Assembly: GCA_014651175.1 (NCBI GenBank)
Contig: BMWJ01000009.1
Location: 1 to 64,000 of the forward strand
Source of the DNA: Streptomyces clavifer
GTDB lineage: Bacteria; Actinomycetota; Actinomycetes; Streptomycetales; Streptomycetaceae
Direction: 5' to 3'
DNA: 64,000 nt
Part shown: positions 50,066 to 58,876 of the stretch, piece after piece
Position numbering within the stretch: the first letter of the stretch is position 1
How the letters are laid out: every line of letters begins with the position of its first letter
Translations under genes and position numbers: made by a program
Notes under the pieces: generated by a model
Database searches by the model: none
Seen by the model: the letters and a program-made list of their open reading frames with translations, nothing else
Told to the model about the DNA's origin: nothing

Positions 50066-51541
50066 TCAGTGCCGGTTGGGCTGGCGCTTCCACGGACCGG
50101 TGATGGCGAGCATGATGCCGGGGTTCTGGATGTTGGCGAACAGCGTCCGGCCGTCCGGGGAGAACGTCACTCCCGCGATCTCGCTGTAGGAGGGGTCGTC
50201 CTCCGTGCCCGCGTTGAGGTCGTTGCGGGCGATCGGGTAGGTGCGGCCGCTGTCGGTGGCCCCGAAGAGGTGCTGGATCCCGTCGCCGTCCTCCGAGATG
50301 ACGATGCCGCCGTAGGGGGACACCGTGATGTTGTCCGGGCCGTCGAAGGCACCGTCGGCGGACGGGTCCGGGTTGACGCCGAGGAGCACCTTCAGGGTCA
50401 CCGTGCGGCGCTTGGGGTCGTAGAACCAGACCTGGCCGTCGTGCGCGACCGGGCTCTCACCGCGGGCGTACGAGGAGACGAAGTAGGCACCGCCGTCGCC
50501 CCACCACATGCCCTCCAGCTTGCGGGCACGGGTGACCTGGGTGTTGTCGAACTGCTTGCGCACGGAGACGGTCCTGGCGTCGCGGTCCGGCACGTCGACC
50601 CAGTCCACGCCGTAGACGGTGCCGATCTCCGTGGCGCGGGACAGGTCGTCGACGAACGCGCCCTTCTTGTCGAAGCACTTGGTGGCCTGAAGGACACCGG
50701 CGTCGTCGGCGAGGGTGCGCAGCTTGCCGCGGCCGTGCTTGAAGCCGTGCGGCGGGACCCAGCGGTAGAGGAGGCCGTTGGGGCCCGAGGCGTCCTCGGT
50801 CAGGTAGGCGTGGCCGCGCTTCGGGTCGATGACGACGGCCTCGTGGGCGTACCGGCCGAAGGCCTTGATCGGGCGCGGGTCGCGGTTGGCGCGCTTGTCG
50901 TAGGGATCGACCTCGAACACGTACCCGTGGTCCTTGAGCAGGCCGTTCTTGCCGGCCTTGTCCTCGGTCTCCTCGCAGGTGAGCCAGGTGCCCCAGGAGG
51001 TGCTGCCGCCTGCGCAGTTGGTGGACGTGCCGGCGATGCCGACCCACTCGGCGGTACGGCCGTCGGCGCGGGTCTCCACGACGGTGCAGCCACCGGCCGC
51101 GACCGGGTCGTAGACGAGGCCCTCGGTGAGCGGGACCGGGTACTTCCAGCCGGCGCGGGTGCCGCTCAGCTCGTGGTTGTTGACGAGGAGGGTGACACCG
51201 CGGGCGCCCTCGAAGGCGGCCGTGCCGTCGTGGTTGGAGGGGGTCGGCTCGCCCGTCTCCAGCTTGGTGACACCGCTGTGCGTGAGGATGCGGTACGAGA
51301 AGCCGACGGGCAGCGCGAGGATGCCCTTCGGGTCGTCGACGAGCGGCCCGTAGCCCAGCTTCTTGTCGTGACTGTGGCCGTGGCCGTCGTCATGGCCGTG
51401 ACCGTGGCCGTTTCCGTGCCGGGCGTCCTCGGCCGCCAGCGCGCCGGGGGCGGTGGCGAGGGCGCCGACGGCGCCGGTGAGCGCGATACCGGCGCCGGTG
51501 AGTGCGGACTGCTTGGTGAATTCCCTGCGCGTGAAGGACAT
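50066..51541 (-). CDS. PhoX-like DUF839 secreted protein (alkaline phosphatase PhoX family)
   Basis: A 491-residue exported protein with a twin-arginine signal (FTRREFTKQSALTG...ALAAED, 1 to about 38). Directly after it is a histidine-rich stretch of about 20 residues that alternates H with G or D. The mature part is the DUF839/PhoX beta-propeller (YRILTHSG, LLVNNHELSG, WLTCEETED, GGIVISEDGDG). PhoX enzymes use iron and calcium to hydrolyse phosphate esters, and need Tat export because the cofactor is folded in. AGGAGTC precedes the ATG at 51541. Phosphatase activity is probable but not certain for this branch. Confidence 0.88.
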   Translation of the reverse strand: MSFTRREFTKQSALTGAGIALTGAVGALATAPGALAAEDARHGNGHGHGHDDGHGHSHDKKLGYGPLVDDPKGILALPVGFSYRILTHSGVTKLETGEPTPSNHDGTAAFEGARGVTLLVNNHELSGTRAGWKYPVPLTEGLVYDPVAAGGCTVVETRADGRTAEWVGIAGTSTNCAGGSTSWGTWLTCEETEDKAGKNGLLKDHGYVFEVDPYDKRANRDPRPIKAFGRYAHEAVVIDPKRGHAYLTEDASGPNGLLYRWVPPHGFKHGRGKLRTLADDAGVLQATKCFDKKGAFVDDLSRATEIGTVYGVDWVDVPDRDARTVSVRKQFDNTQVTRARKLEGMWWGDGGAYFVSSYARGESPVAHDGQVWFYDPKRRTVTLKVLLGVNPDPSADGAFDGPDNITVSPYGGIVISEDGDGIQHLFGATDSGRTYPIARNDLNAGTEDDPSYSEIAGVTFSPDGRTLFANIQNPGIMLAITGPWKRQPNRH

Positions 51542-51733
51542 CGCGGACTCCTGGTGCAGCGTGGCCGGGGTGGGGATGGCGCGATCACGTTCCCCTCCCC
51601 GCACCAACACCAGTTGAACGACGTACGACGTCCAGCGGGCCTGCACGTCAAACCGTCCGGCCTATCGGGACGAAACCGGCCACGATCTCTCACGCGACCG
51701 ACCCCGACTGGCCGAAAACATCTGGTTGCGGGG

Positions 51734-53206
51734 TCAGCTCTTCGCGCGCGACCGGGCCTTGAAGGCGGCCTTGCGGGCGTCCTTCGCCGTCTTGCGGTCG
51801 CGGTGCAGCCGCCCCATCGCCTCGAGCACCTCGCCCGTGGCCGGGTGCTCCACACGCCACGCCTCGTCGAAGAAGCCGCTGTGCTGCCCGGAGAGCCCTT
51901 CGACCAGCTCCTGGAGCTCACCCATGTCGCCTTCGGCGTCCAGCTGGGCGGCGATCGTGTCGATGGCGAGCCAGAAGATCATCGACTCCGGCGGCGCGGG
52001 CACGTCGGCCGCGCCCCGCTCGGCGAGCCAGACGCGGGCCAGCCCGCCGAGTTCGGCGTCGTCGAGCACCTCGCGCACCGCGGGCTCGGCCGCGGGGCCG
52101 GCCAGGGCGAGGGCCTGCTGGCAGTGCAGCCTGCGCAGGGGCGCACCCCGGTCGGCGCCGCGCGCGGCGCCCAGCAGCTCGGCCGCGGCGGCCACCGCCC
52201 CGTCCGCCTCGCGCCGTCCGAGCCAGAGCCCGATCTCGGCGCGTGCGGCGTCCTCGGGGTAGGGGGCGAGGCCGTCGAGGAGGACGTCGGCGCCCTTGTC
52301 CGCGAGGTCGCCGACCGCGGGGGCGTCCACCCCGGCCTCCAGCATCCGCTCACGGATGCCGTAGAGGCCGAGCGGGGTCAGCCTGACCATCCCGTACCGG
52401 GTGACGTCCTCGTCGTCCGCGGGCGGCGACGCCTCCTCGGCCTCCTCGACCAGCAAGGACTCGTCCACCGGCCGGTACTCGACGATCCCGATGGGTTCGA
52501 GCACCCGGAACTGGTCGTCCAGCCGCATCATCGCCTCGGACACCTGCTCGAGGACCTCGTCGGTGGGCTCGCCCATGTCCTCGGGCACGACCACGGAGGC
52601 GGCGAGGGCGGGCAGCGGCACGGGCCCGTCGCCGGGTCCGGCGTCCGAGAGGGTCAGCACGTAGAGGTTGCCGAGCACCCCGTCGAGGAACGCCGCCTCC
52701 TCCTCCGGGTCCCAGTCCAGGGCGTCGAAGTCGACGCTGCCGTCCTCGTTGACGAGGTCGGCGAAGTCGTCGAACGCGGGCGCGGTGGCGTCGGCGTGCA
52801 CGGCGTCCAGACCGTCCAGCCAGATCGCGAGGACGTCCTGCGGAGACCCTCCGGTCAGCAGGGTCAGGTTCTCTCCGGCGGTGACGGTGCCCTCGGCGTC
52901 GTCGTCCGCCGCGCCGTCCTCCTCGTGCGGGTCCTCGACGTCCACGAGCCCGGTGTCGACGGCGAGGCGCCAGGCCTCACTGGCGTACGCGGCGCCGTCC
53001 TCGTCATCGGCGAGGCCGAGGTGGGCGGCGGCCTCGGGCAGTTGCGCGTCGACGAGCTCGCCACCGGCGCCCACCCGGGTTCCGGGGCCCGCCCAGCGGG
53101 CGAGGCGGACGGCGCGGGCGAGCAGCGGAGCGGCCAGCGCGTCCCGTGCCAGCTCGGCCTCGGTGTGCAGCCGCACCGGCGGCAGGGAGGGGCGCTCTGC
53201 GGACAT
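51734..53206 (-). CDS. Large acidic conserved hypothetical protein
   Basis: A 490-residue cytoplasmic protein rich in acidic residues, with long helical stretches and alanine-rich repeats in the last third (GAARGADRGAPLRRLHCQQALALAG), suggesting stacked helical repeats, and a basic C-terminus (KTAKDARKAAFKARSRAK). I know of no function; similar proteins lie next to dapA in Streptomyces. The ATG at 53206 follows AGGAG; a longer frame would add non-coding-like sequence. A 9-bp hairpin lies in its leader. Confidence 0.8.
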   Translation of the reverse strand: MSAERPSLPPVRLHTEAELARDALAAPLLARAVRLARWAGPGTRVGAGGELVDAQLPEAAAHLGLADDEDGAAYASEAWRLAVDTGLVDVEDPHEEDGAADDDAEGTVTAGENLTLLTGGSPQDVLAIWLDGLDAVHADATAPAFDDFADLVNEDGSVDFDALDWDPEEEAAFLDGVLGNLYVLTLSDAGPGDGPVPLPALAASVVVPEDMGEPTDEVLEQVSEAMMRLDDQFRVLEPIGIVEYRPVDESLLVEEAEEASPPADDEDVTRYGMVRLTPLGLYGIRERMLEAGVDAPAVGDLADKGADVLLDGLAPYPEDAARAEIGLWLGRREADGAVAAAAELLGAARGADRGAPLRRLHCQQALALAGPAAEPAVREVLDDAELGGLARVWLAERGAADVPAPPESMIFWLAIDTIAAQLDAEGDMGELQELVEGLSGQHSGFFDEAWRVEHPATGEVLEAMGRLHRDRKTAKDARKAAFKARSRAKS

Positions 53207-53533
53207 CAGGGGGTTCTCCTCGGGCATGCTCTGGATGTGTGCAGGCGGGCTCCCTTGCGCACGGGAGCCCGGGGCGGCCCTTGCAGTGGAATGCGGCGCC
53301 GCCGCTCCAGCGTAGACGCATTTCGTCCCGAGCCGCCCGGTTCTCCCACATGCCCGTCCGAGGACCGGCGGCGCAACCCGCGGCGACTCGAACACCGCGT
53401 CAGCACCGGTCCGTTGACGGATGCGGTCGCTGGCCACCCGCCCCGACCGGCGCCCACTGTTCAGCGCCCCTTCACGTACACCCGGAGCAGATCTAAGTGG
53501 ACCTGAACGGTCCGCCGAGCCGACACTGCGGAC
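53207..53533. other. Divergent intergenic region, acidic protein / dapA
   Basis: About 330 bases without a gene. It holds a hairpin (53246-53254 with 53263-53271, 8-nt loop) in the leader of the minus-strand gene. No lysine riboswitch or clear promoter was recognised ahead of dapA. Confidence 0.5.
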
Positions 53534-54421
53534 ATGACAGCCAACCCGGCCAGGCCCTTCGGCCGCGCCCTCTGCGCCATGATCACACCGTTCACCCCCG
53601 CAGGTGACCTGGACCTGGAGGCCGCCCGCAGGCACGCCTCCCGCCTGGTCGCGGACGGCTGCGACGGCCTCGTGCTGAGCGGCACCACCGGCGAGTCCCC
53701 GACCACCACCGACGAGGAGAAGACCGCGCTGCTGCGGGCGGTGCGCGAGGCGGTGGGCGACGGCGTCCCGCTCCTCGCCGGAGTGGGGAGCGCCGACACC
53801 CGGTACACGGTCCGGCTGGCGCGGGAGGCCGAGACGGCGGGAGCGGACGGCCTGCTGGTGGTGACGCCGTACTACAGCCGTCCCCCGCAGGCGGCCGTGG
53901 AGGCGCACTTCGTCCGGGTCGCGGAGGCCACCGGCATCCCGCTCATGCTGTACGACATCCCCGGCCGCACCGGCACCCGGATCGAGCCCGGCACCCTCCT
54001 GCGGCTGGCGGAGCACCCGCGCATCGTGGCGGTCAAGGACTGCTCGTACGACCTGCTGGGCGCGACGAAGGTGATGGCACGGACCCCGCTCGCCTACTAC
54101 TCGGGCTGCGAGGAGCTGAACCTCCCGCTGTACGCGGTCGGCGGCGCCGGCTACGTCAGTACGGTGGCGAACGTGGTCCCACGCCGGATGCGGGCCGTCC
54201 TGGACGCGTTCGACGCCGGCGACACGGCGGAGGCCGCCCGCCTGAACGGCCTCGCCGTGCGACTGGTCGAGGCCATGATGTGCTCCGGCCTGCCCGGTAC
54301 GGTCACCGCGAAGGCGCTGCTGGACGCGGGCCCGGTCCGCGAACCGCTGCAGCCCGCCGGCCGCGAGGCGACCGACGGGCTGCGCAGGGTGTACGAGGAA
54401 CTCCTCGCCGTCACGGACTAG
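53534..54421 (+). CDS. dapA: 4-hydroxy-tetrahydrodipicolinate synthase
   Basis: A 295-residue class I aldolase that condenses pyruvate with aspartate semialdehyde in lysine and diaminopimelate synthesis. K168 in [10 protein letters not shown] is the Schiff-base lysine, Y140 lies in [10 protein letters not shown] and the loop GTTGESPTT is that of true DapA, unlike the two other DHDPS-family enzymes in this window. It is convergent with dapD, a later enzyme of the same pathway, and their stop codons share one CTAG. Confidence 0.92.
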   Translation: MTANPARPFGRALCAMITPFTPAGDLDLEAARRHASRLVADGCDGLVLSGTTGESPTTTDEEKTALLRAVREAVGDGVPLLAGVGSADTRYTVRLAREAETAGADGLLVVTPYYSRPPQAAVEAHFVRVAEATGIPLMLYDIPGRTGTRIEPGTLLRLAEHPRIVAVKDCSYDLLGATKVMARTPLAYYSGCEELNLPLYAVGGAGYVSTVANVVPRRMRAVLDAFDAGDTAEAARLNGLAVRLVEAMMCSGLPGTVTAKALLDAGPVREPLQPAGREATDGLRRVYEELLAVTD

Positions 54422-55416
54422 TTGTGGCTGTGCAGCACCTCGTTGAGCCCGCCCCACACCGCGTTGTTCGGGCGGGCCTCGACGGTGCCGGAGACCGAGT
54501 TGCGGCGGAAGAGGATGTTCGAGGCGCCGGAGAGCTCCCGGGCCTTGACGACCTGCCCGTCCGGCAGCGTGACGCGGGTGCCGGCCGTGACGTACAGCCC
54601 GGCCTCGACGACGCACTCGTCGCCGAGGGCGATCCCGACGCCCGCCTCGGCGCCGACCAGGCAGCGCCGGCCGATGACGATGCGCTCCTTGCCGCCGCCG
54701 GACAGGGTGCCCATGGTGGACGCGCCGCCGCCGATGTCGGAGCCGTCGCCCACGACGACGCCCGCCGAGATGCGGCCCTCGACCATGGAGGTGCCGAGGG
54801 TGCCCGCGTTGAAGTTGACGAAGCCCTCGTGCATCACCGTCGTACCGGCGGCCAGGTGCGCCCCGAGCCGCACCCGGTCGGCGTCGGCGATCCGCACACC
54901 CTTGGGCGCGACGTAGTCCGTCATCCGGGGGAACTTGTCCACCGAGGTGACCTGCAGGTGCAGGCCCTCGGCGCGCGCGTTGAGACGGACATTCTCGAGG
55001 TCGTCGACGGCCACCGGGCCCAGGGACGTCCAGGCGACGTTGGCGAGGAAGCCGAAGATCCCGTCGAGGTTCTGGCCGTGGGGCCGCACGAGGCGGTGCG
55101 AGAGCAGGTGCAGACGCAGGTAGGTGTCGTGCGCGTCGAGGGGCTTGTCGTCGAGCGAGGAGATGACCGTGGCCACGGCGACGACCTCCACCCCGCGTCG
55201 GGCGTCCACACCGATGGCCCTGGCCGCGCCCTCACCGAGGCGGTTCACGGCCTCGTCGGCGCCGAGGCGCCGGGTCCCCGCGGGCCCGGGGTCGGCGACG
55301 AGCTCGGGGGCGGGGAACCAGGTGTCGAGGACGGTGCCGTCACCGGCGATGGTGGCGAGGCCGGCGGCGACGGCGCCGGTGGTGCGGGCGGAACCCTGGG
55401 AAGTCGTGTCGGTCAT
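54418..55416 (-). CDS. dapD: Tetrahydrodipicolinate N-succinyltransferase
   Basis: A 332-residue actinobacterial-type DapD that uses succinyl-CoA in diaminopimelate synthesis. The N-terminal globular part is followed by a left-handed beta-helix of hexapeptide repeats (about 170-290, for example [15 protein letters not shown] and [21 protein letters not shown]) and ends [16 protein letters not shown]. The length fits the family. The ATG at 55416 is clear. It is monocistronic here. Confidence 0.95.
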   Translation of the reverse strand: MTDTTSQGSARTTGAVAAGLATIAGDGTVLDTWFPAPELVADPGPAGTRRLGADEAVNRLGEGAARAIGVDARRGVEVVAVATVISSLDDKPLDAHDTYLRLHLLSHRLVRPHGQNLDGIFGFLANVAWTSLGPVAVDDLENVRLNARAEGLHLQVTSVDKFPRMTDYVAPKGVRIADADRVRLGAHLAAGTTVMHEGFVNFNAGTLGTSMVEGRISAGVVVGDGSDIGGGASTMGTLSGGGKERIVIGRRCLVGAEAGVGIALGDECVVEAGLYVTAGTRVTLPDGQVVKARELSGASNILFRRNSVSGTVEARPNNAVWGGLNEVLHSHN

Positions 55417-55587
55417 GGACAGAACCTAACCGCCCGGGCACCGCGCGGGCCAACCGGTCTCGCCGTCCGGGCGCCGCGCGGACCGCGCGGTCGCCACCAG
55501 GGCGGACCGGGCCCGCACGTCCGGACGCCCGCGAGACGCCGCGCCCCGGCACCGCGCGCCCCCGTCTCCCGTGGCGGCCCTGCGGGT

Positions 55588-56160
55588 TCACACGGCCGGC
55601 GGCCCCGTGTCGCGGGTGCCGCCGCCGTCCACGATCCGGGCCAGCATCTCGCGCGTGTACGCGGCGTCGAAGTCGCCGCCCGTGAGCAGCACCTGGAGAC
55701 TGATGCCGTCGAGCAGGGCGACCAGGGCCCGCGCGGTCGCCGGGTCGGTGCGGCGGGCGACCAACTCGCCCAGGCCGTCGGCCCACTCGGCGGCTACGGC
55801 ACGCAGGGCAGGGCGCCGGAGTGCGGCCAGGTACAGCTCGTACTCCAGCTCCATGGGCCCCCGGCCGCCGGCGAACCACTCCCCCAGCAGCCTGGTCAGC
55901 TCGTCGGCGAGACCGGCCGCCGGGTCGGCGAAGTACGCGCTCTCCCGCACGGTCTGCGCGAAGTTGTCGTTGCACCGGCGCAGCGCGGCGACCAGCAGCT
56001 CGTCGAGCGACGCGAAGTGGTACGTCGTCGAACCGAGCGGCACATCGGCCTCCGCGGCGACGGAGCGGTGGCTGAGCCCGGCGATGCCCCGCTCCCCGAC
56101 GACGCGGATGGCCGCCTCGATGATGCGCTCGCGCCGCTCGGGGTCGTAGCGGCGTGCCAT
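55588..56160 (-). CDS. TetR-family regulator of the SMR transporter
   Basis: A 190-residue regulator with a helix-turn-helix (RERIIEAAIRVVGERG, then LSHRSVAAEADVPLGSTTYHF) and a variable ligand domain. Its ATG overlaps the stop of the SMR transporter (ATGA), so it is made with the pump it probably controls. Two GTAC-based sites just upstream of the transporter start are the likely operators. Confidence 0.9.
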   Translation of the reverse strand: MARRYDPERRERIIEAAIRVVGERGIAGLSHRSVAAEADVPLGSTTYHFASLDELLVAALRRCNDNFAQTVRESAYFADPAAGLADELTRLLGEWFAGGRGPMELEYELYLAALRRPALRAVAAEWADGLGELVARRTDPATARALVALLDGISLQVLLTGGDFDAAYTREMLARIVDGGGTRDTGPPAV

Positions 56161-56480
56161 CAGTGGGCTCCGCCGAGATTGAGCACCACGACCCCCGCGA
56201 CGATCAGCGCGACTCCGGCCAGCTTCGCCGGACCGGCGGACTCCCCCATCCAGATGATCCCGATGGCGGCGACGGCCGCGGTGCCCGCTCCCGCCCATAT
56301 GGCATAGGCCGTGCCCACGGAGAGCGTCTTCAGGGTCTGGGCGAGCAGCGCGAACGCCAGCACATAGCCCACGACCGTGGCGAGGGGGGGCCACAACCGG
56401 GTGAAGCCCTCGCTGTACTTCATGGCCGTCGTCCCGGCCACCTCCGCCGCGATCGCCGCGGCAAGCAGTCCATATCCCAT
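56160..56480 (-). CDS. Small multidrug resistance (SMR) transporter
   Basis: A 106-residue four-helix membrane protein of normal SMR length. The essential glutamate is E13 in AAAIAAEVAGTTAMK, and the family stretches YAIWAGAGTAAVAAIG and GVALIVAGVVVLNLG are present. It exports cationic toxicants as an antiparallel dimer with protons. The ATG at 56480 is preferred to an upstream in-frame start because it begins the first helix. It is followed by its TetR regulator. Confidence 0.93.
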   Translation of the reverse strand: MGYGLLAAAIAAEVAGTTAMKYSEGFTRLWPPLATVVGYVLAFALLAQTLKTLSVGTAYAIWAGAGTAAVAAIGIIWMGESAGPAKLAGVALIVAGVVVLNLGGAH

Positions 56481-56518
56481 GCGTACGAATGTACACATCG
56501 TTGCGTACGCCCGTACAC
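56481..56518 (-). promoter_or_regulatory. Paired GTAC operators upstream of the SMR gene
   Basis: GCGTACGAATGTACAC (56481-56496) and GCGTACGCCCGTACAC (56503-56518) are direct repeats, each with GTAC arms, 22 bases apart, about two helical turns. The first touches the SMR start codon, so bound TetR would cover the ribosome start region or a leaderless start. Confidence 0.6.
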
Positions 56519-56624
56519 AACACCCGGTGCGCCCGCCCCGTTCCGCAGCCGTCGAAGGGCGCTACGGTGTGCCGACCGGTCGTACCGGATGAAGAACGCA
56601 CGACAACAACACAACGGAGTGGCA

Positions 56625-57752
56625 GTGGCGCAGGACGCAGGGTGGGGCGGAGGCGCGCCGTACGGCGGAGCTCCGTACGGGGGGCCTCCGGGGTGGGGCG
56701 GCTGGGTTCCGCCGCCGAAACCAGGGGTGATACCGCTCGCACCGCTGAAGCTCGGGGACGTGCTCAACGGGGCGTTCTCGACGATGGGCAAGTACTGGAA
56801 GCAACTGTTCGGCATGGGAGCCGCCCTCTACGGCGGCGCGGCACTGCTGATGGCGGCGGCGGTCGCGATCGCCTACTCCGCGGTCGGCGACCACCTGGAG
56901 CGGGTGGTCTCGCTCCGCGACGGGGAGGAGGCCGCCTCGGCGGACGTCGTCCCCCTCGTGATCGCGGTCTCCGTGCTGGCGCTGCTGGGGATCGCCCTGA
57001 TGGCGATCGTCTCGGGCCTGATGTTCGCGGTGGTCCCCCTGGTACTGCAGGAGGCCGTGCTGGGGCGGGCCATCACCTTCGCCGCCGTGTGGCAGCGGGC
57101 CTGGGCCCATGCCGCCCGGGTGATCGGCACGCTGGTCCTCATGGCCCTGGTCGCGGTCGTGCCGATGCTGCTGATCATGGCCGCCCTCTTCGGAGTGGTC
57201 ATCGTCGCGATCACCCGGGACAGCACGGGCGGCAGCCCCGCCATGGCCACGACGATCGGTGTCCTCGGCGCCCTGCTGACCACACCGCTGGCCGTCTGGA
57301 TCTGGGGCAAGATCTGCCTGGCACCGGCGATCGTGGTCTTCGAGGGGCAGAGCCCCGTGGCCGCACTGCGCCGCTCCTCCCAGCTGGTCCGCGGCGACTG
57401 GTGGCGGATCTTCGGCATCGCGCTGCTGGTCTCCGTGATGGCGTCGACAGCGGGCTACTTCATCCAGATGCCGTTCTCGGTCCTGGGCATGGTCCCCGCC
57501 ATGATCGGCACCTCGTCGCCGGGCGGCGATCCCAGCCCCACGGCGATCGTCGTCGCGATGATCGGCTACCTCGTCGCGATGATGATCGGGCAGATGGCGA
57601 GCCAGATCATCTCCACGACGTTCCCGCAGCTGGTGATGGGCCTGCTGTACGTCGACCGCCGAATACGGACGGAGGACCTCGGCCCGGTCCTGGCGGAGGC
57701 GGCCGGCCCGCCGCAGGACTGGGGCCCGCAACCCGGCGGAGCGCACCGGTAA
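56625..57752 (+). CDS. Multi-pass membrane protein with Gly/Pro-rich N-terminus
   Basis: A 375-residue protein. The first about 35 residues are rich in G, P, Y and W (GGAPYGGAPYGGPPGWGGW), followed by the segment IPLAPLKLGDVLNGAF and about six transmembrane helices. Such proteins are annotated as glycerophosphoryl-diester-phosphodiesterase membrane-domain-like; no catalytic domain is present. GGAG five bases before the GTG at 56625 supports this start; an ATG at 56589 is possible. Function unknown. Confidence 0.8.
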   Translation: MAQDAGWGGGAPYGGAPYGGPPGWGGWVPPPKPGVIPLAPLKLGDVLNGAFSTMGKYWKQLFGMGAALYGGAALLMAAAVAIAYSAVGDHLERVVSLRDGEEAASADVVPLVIAVSVLALLGIALMAIVSGLMFAVVPLVLQEAVLGRAITFAAVWQRAWAHAARVIGTLVLMALVAVVPMLLIMAALFGVVIVAITRDSTGGSPAMATTIGVLGALLTTPLAVWIWGKICLAPAIVVFEGQSPVAALRRSSQLVRGDWWRIFGIALLVSVMASTAGYFIQMPFSVLGMVPAMIGTSSPGGDPSPTAIVVAMIGYLVAMMIGQMASQIISTTFPQLVMGLLYVDRRIRTEDLGPVLAEAAGPPQDWGPQPGGAHR

Positions 57753-58069
57753 CCGCGCCGGACGCGGGTGCGGCAGGGCCCCGCCCGGCCGGCGCCCTCC
57801 GGCGCGCGGCGACGGACGCGGGGCGACGGACGCGGGGCACTCGGTCCAGCGGGTCCTCGCGGATGCCGGACTCCCGCCGGGAACGGGCAGCCACGGGTAC
57901 GTCGGGCGGGCCCCTCGGGCGGTCCGGCACCGCACGCGCGGCTCACCTCACCGGGCCCGCCGCCCCCGGCGAGGTCCGTGCGCGGCAGGGGCCGCGAACG
58001 CCGACGGCCATGCACGCCAGTCCGCCTGGCGTGCATGGCCGTTCGTCGTCCCGTTGCGGACGACGGAGA
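57753..58069. other. Convergent intergenic region
   Basis: About 320 GC-rich bases between the membrane protein and the suf operon, with no gene. Its only clear element is the terminator at 58004-58042. Confidence 0.6.
58004..58042 (-). terminator. Terminator of the suf operon
   Basis: A perfect 17-bp stem (58004-58020 with 58026-58042) with a 5-nt loop, 27 bases beyond the stop of the last suf gene. It is among the strongest hairpins in the window. Confidence 0.88.
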
Positions 58070-58408
58070 TCAGACGTTGAAGCCCAGCGCGCGCAGCTGC
58101 TCGCGACCGTCGTCGGTGATCTTGTCCGGGCCCCACGGCGGCATCCAGACCCAGTTGATCCGCAACTCGTTCACGATGCCGTCCGTCGCGGACTTCGCCT
58201 GGTCCTCAATGACATCGGTCAGCGGGCAGGCCGCGGACGTCAGCGTCATGTCGAGGGTGGCGATGTTGGCGTCGTCCACGTGGATGCCGTAGATCAGGCC
58301 CAGGTTGACGACGTCGATGCCCAGCTCGGGGTCGACCACGTCGTACAGGGCCTCGCGGACCTCCTCCTCGGAGGCGGGCTTGGTGGTGAGAGTCTCGTTG
58401 TCGCTCAT
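58070..58408 (-). CDS. Metal-sulfur cluster assembly factor, DUF59 (SufT/PaaD-like)
   Basis: A 112-residue MIP18/DUF59 protein involved in iron-sulfur cluster maturation. The family pattern DVVDPELGIDVVNLGLIYG and the reactive cysteine in TSAACPLTD are present. GAAGGGAAG precedes the ATG at 58408, which overlaps the SufU stop by ATGA. It is the last gene of the suf operon. Confidence 0.92.
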   Translation of the reverse strand: MSDNETLTTKPASEEEVREALYDVVDPELGIDVVNLGLIYGIHVDDANIATLDMTLTSAACPLTDVIEDQAKSATDGIVNELRINWVWMPPWGPDKITDDGREQLRALGFNV

Positions 58409-58860
58409 GCCGTCTTCCCTTCGGACAGCGCCTGCGCCGTCGCGTCCTTCCACGCCATCCAACTCAGCAGCGCGCACTTGACCCGGGCCGGGTACTTGGA
58501 GACGCCGGCGAACGCGACCGCGTCCTCCAGCACCTCCTCCATCGTGTCGTCCGGCTCCAGCTGACCCTTGGACTGCATCAGTTCCAGGAAGGTCTCCTGG
58601 ATCTTCTGCGCCTCGCCGAGCTGCTTGCCGACCAGCAGCTCGTTGAGGACGGAGGCACTGGCCTGACTGATGGAGCAGCCCTGGCCCTCATAACTGACGT
58701 CGACGATGGTCTCGCCGTCGTACTTCACGCGGAGCGTGATCTCGTCGCCGCACGTCGGGTTGACGTGGTGCACCTCGGCGTCGCCGTCCCGCAGGCCGCG
58801 CCCGTGGGGGTGCTTGTAGTGGTCCAGGATCACTTCCTGGTACATGGAGTCAAGCTTCAC
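58405..58860 (-). CDS. sufU: Iron-sulfur assembly scaffold / sulfur acceptor SufU
   Basis: A 151-residue zinc protein that accepts sulfur from SufS. Ligands are C37 and D39 in PTCGDE, C62 in GQGCSISQAS and C129 in ARVKCALL, with the SufU-type insert between. GTG start at 58860, 16 bases after SufS. SufU replaces SufE in Gram-positive bacteria, in keeping with the absence of sufE here. Confidence 0.94.
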   Translation of the reverse strand: MKLDSMYQEVILDHYKHPHGRGLRDGDAEVHHVNPTCGDEITLRVKYDGETIVDVSYEGQGCSISQASASVLNELLVGKQLGEAQKIQETFLELMQSKGQLEPDDTMEEVLEDAVAFAGVSKYPARVKCALLSWMAWKDATAQALSEGKTA

Positions 58861-58876
58861 CAGTCAACCCTCGCCC

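Noticed and set aside
50069-53506. Plus-strand frame of over 1100 codons opposite the PhoX-like and acidic protein genes
   Set aside because: It spans two real genes and their gap with composition typical of an antisense frame.
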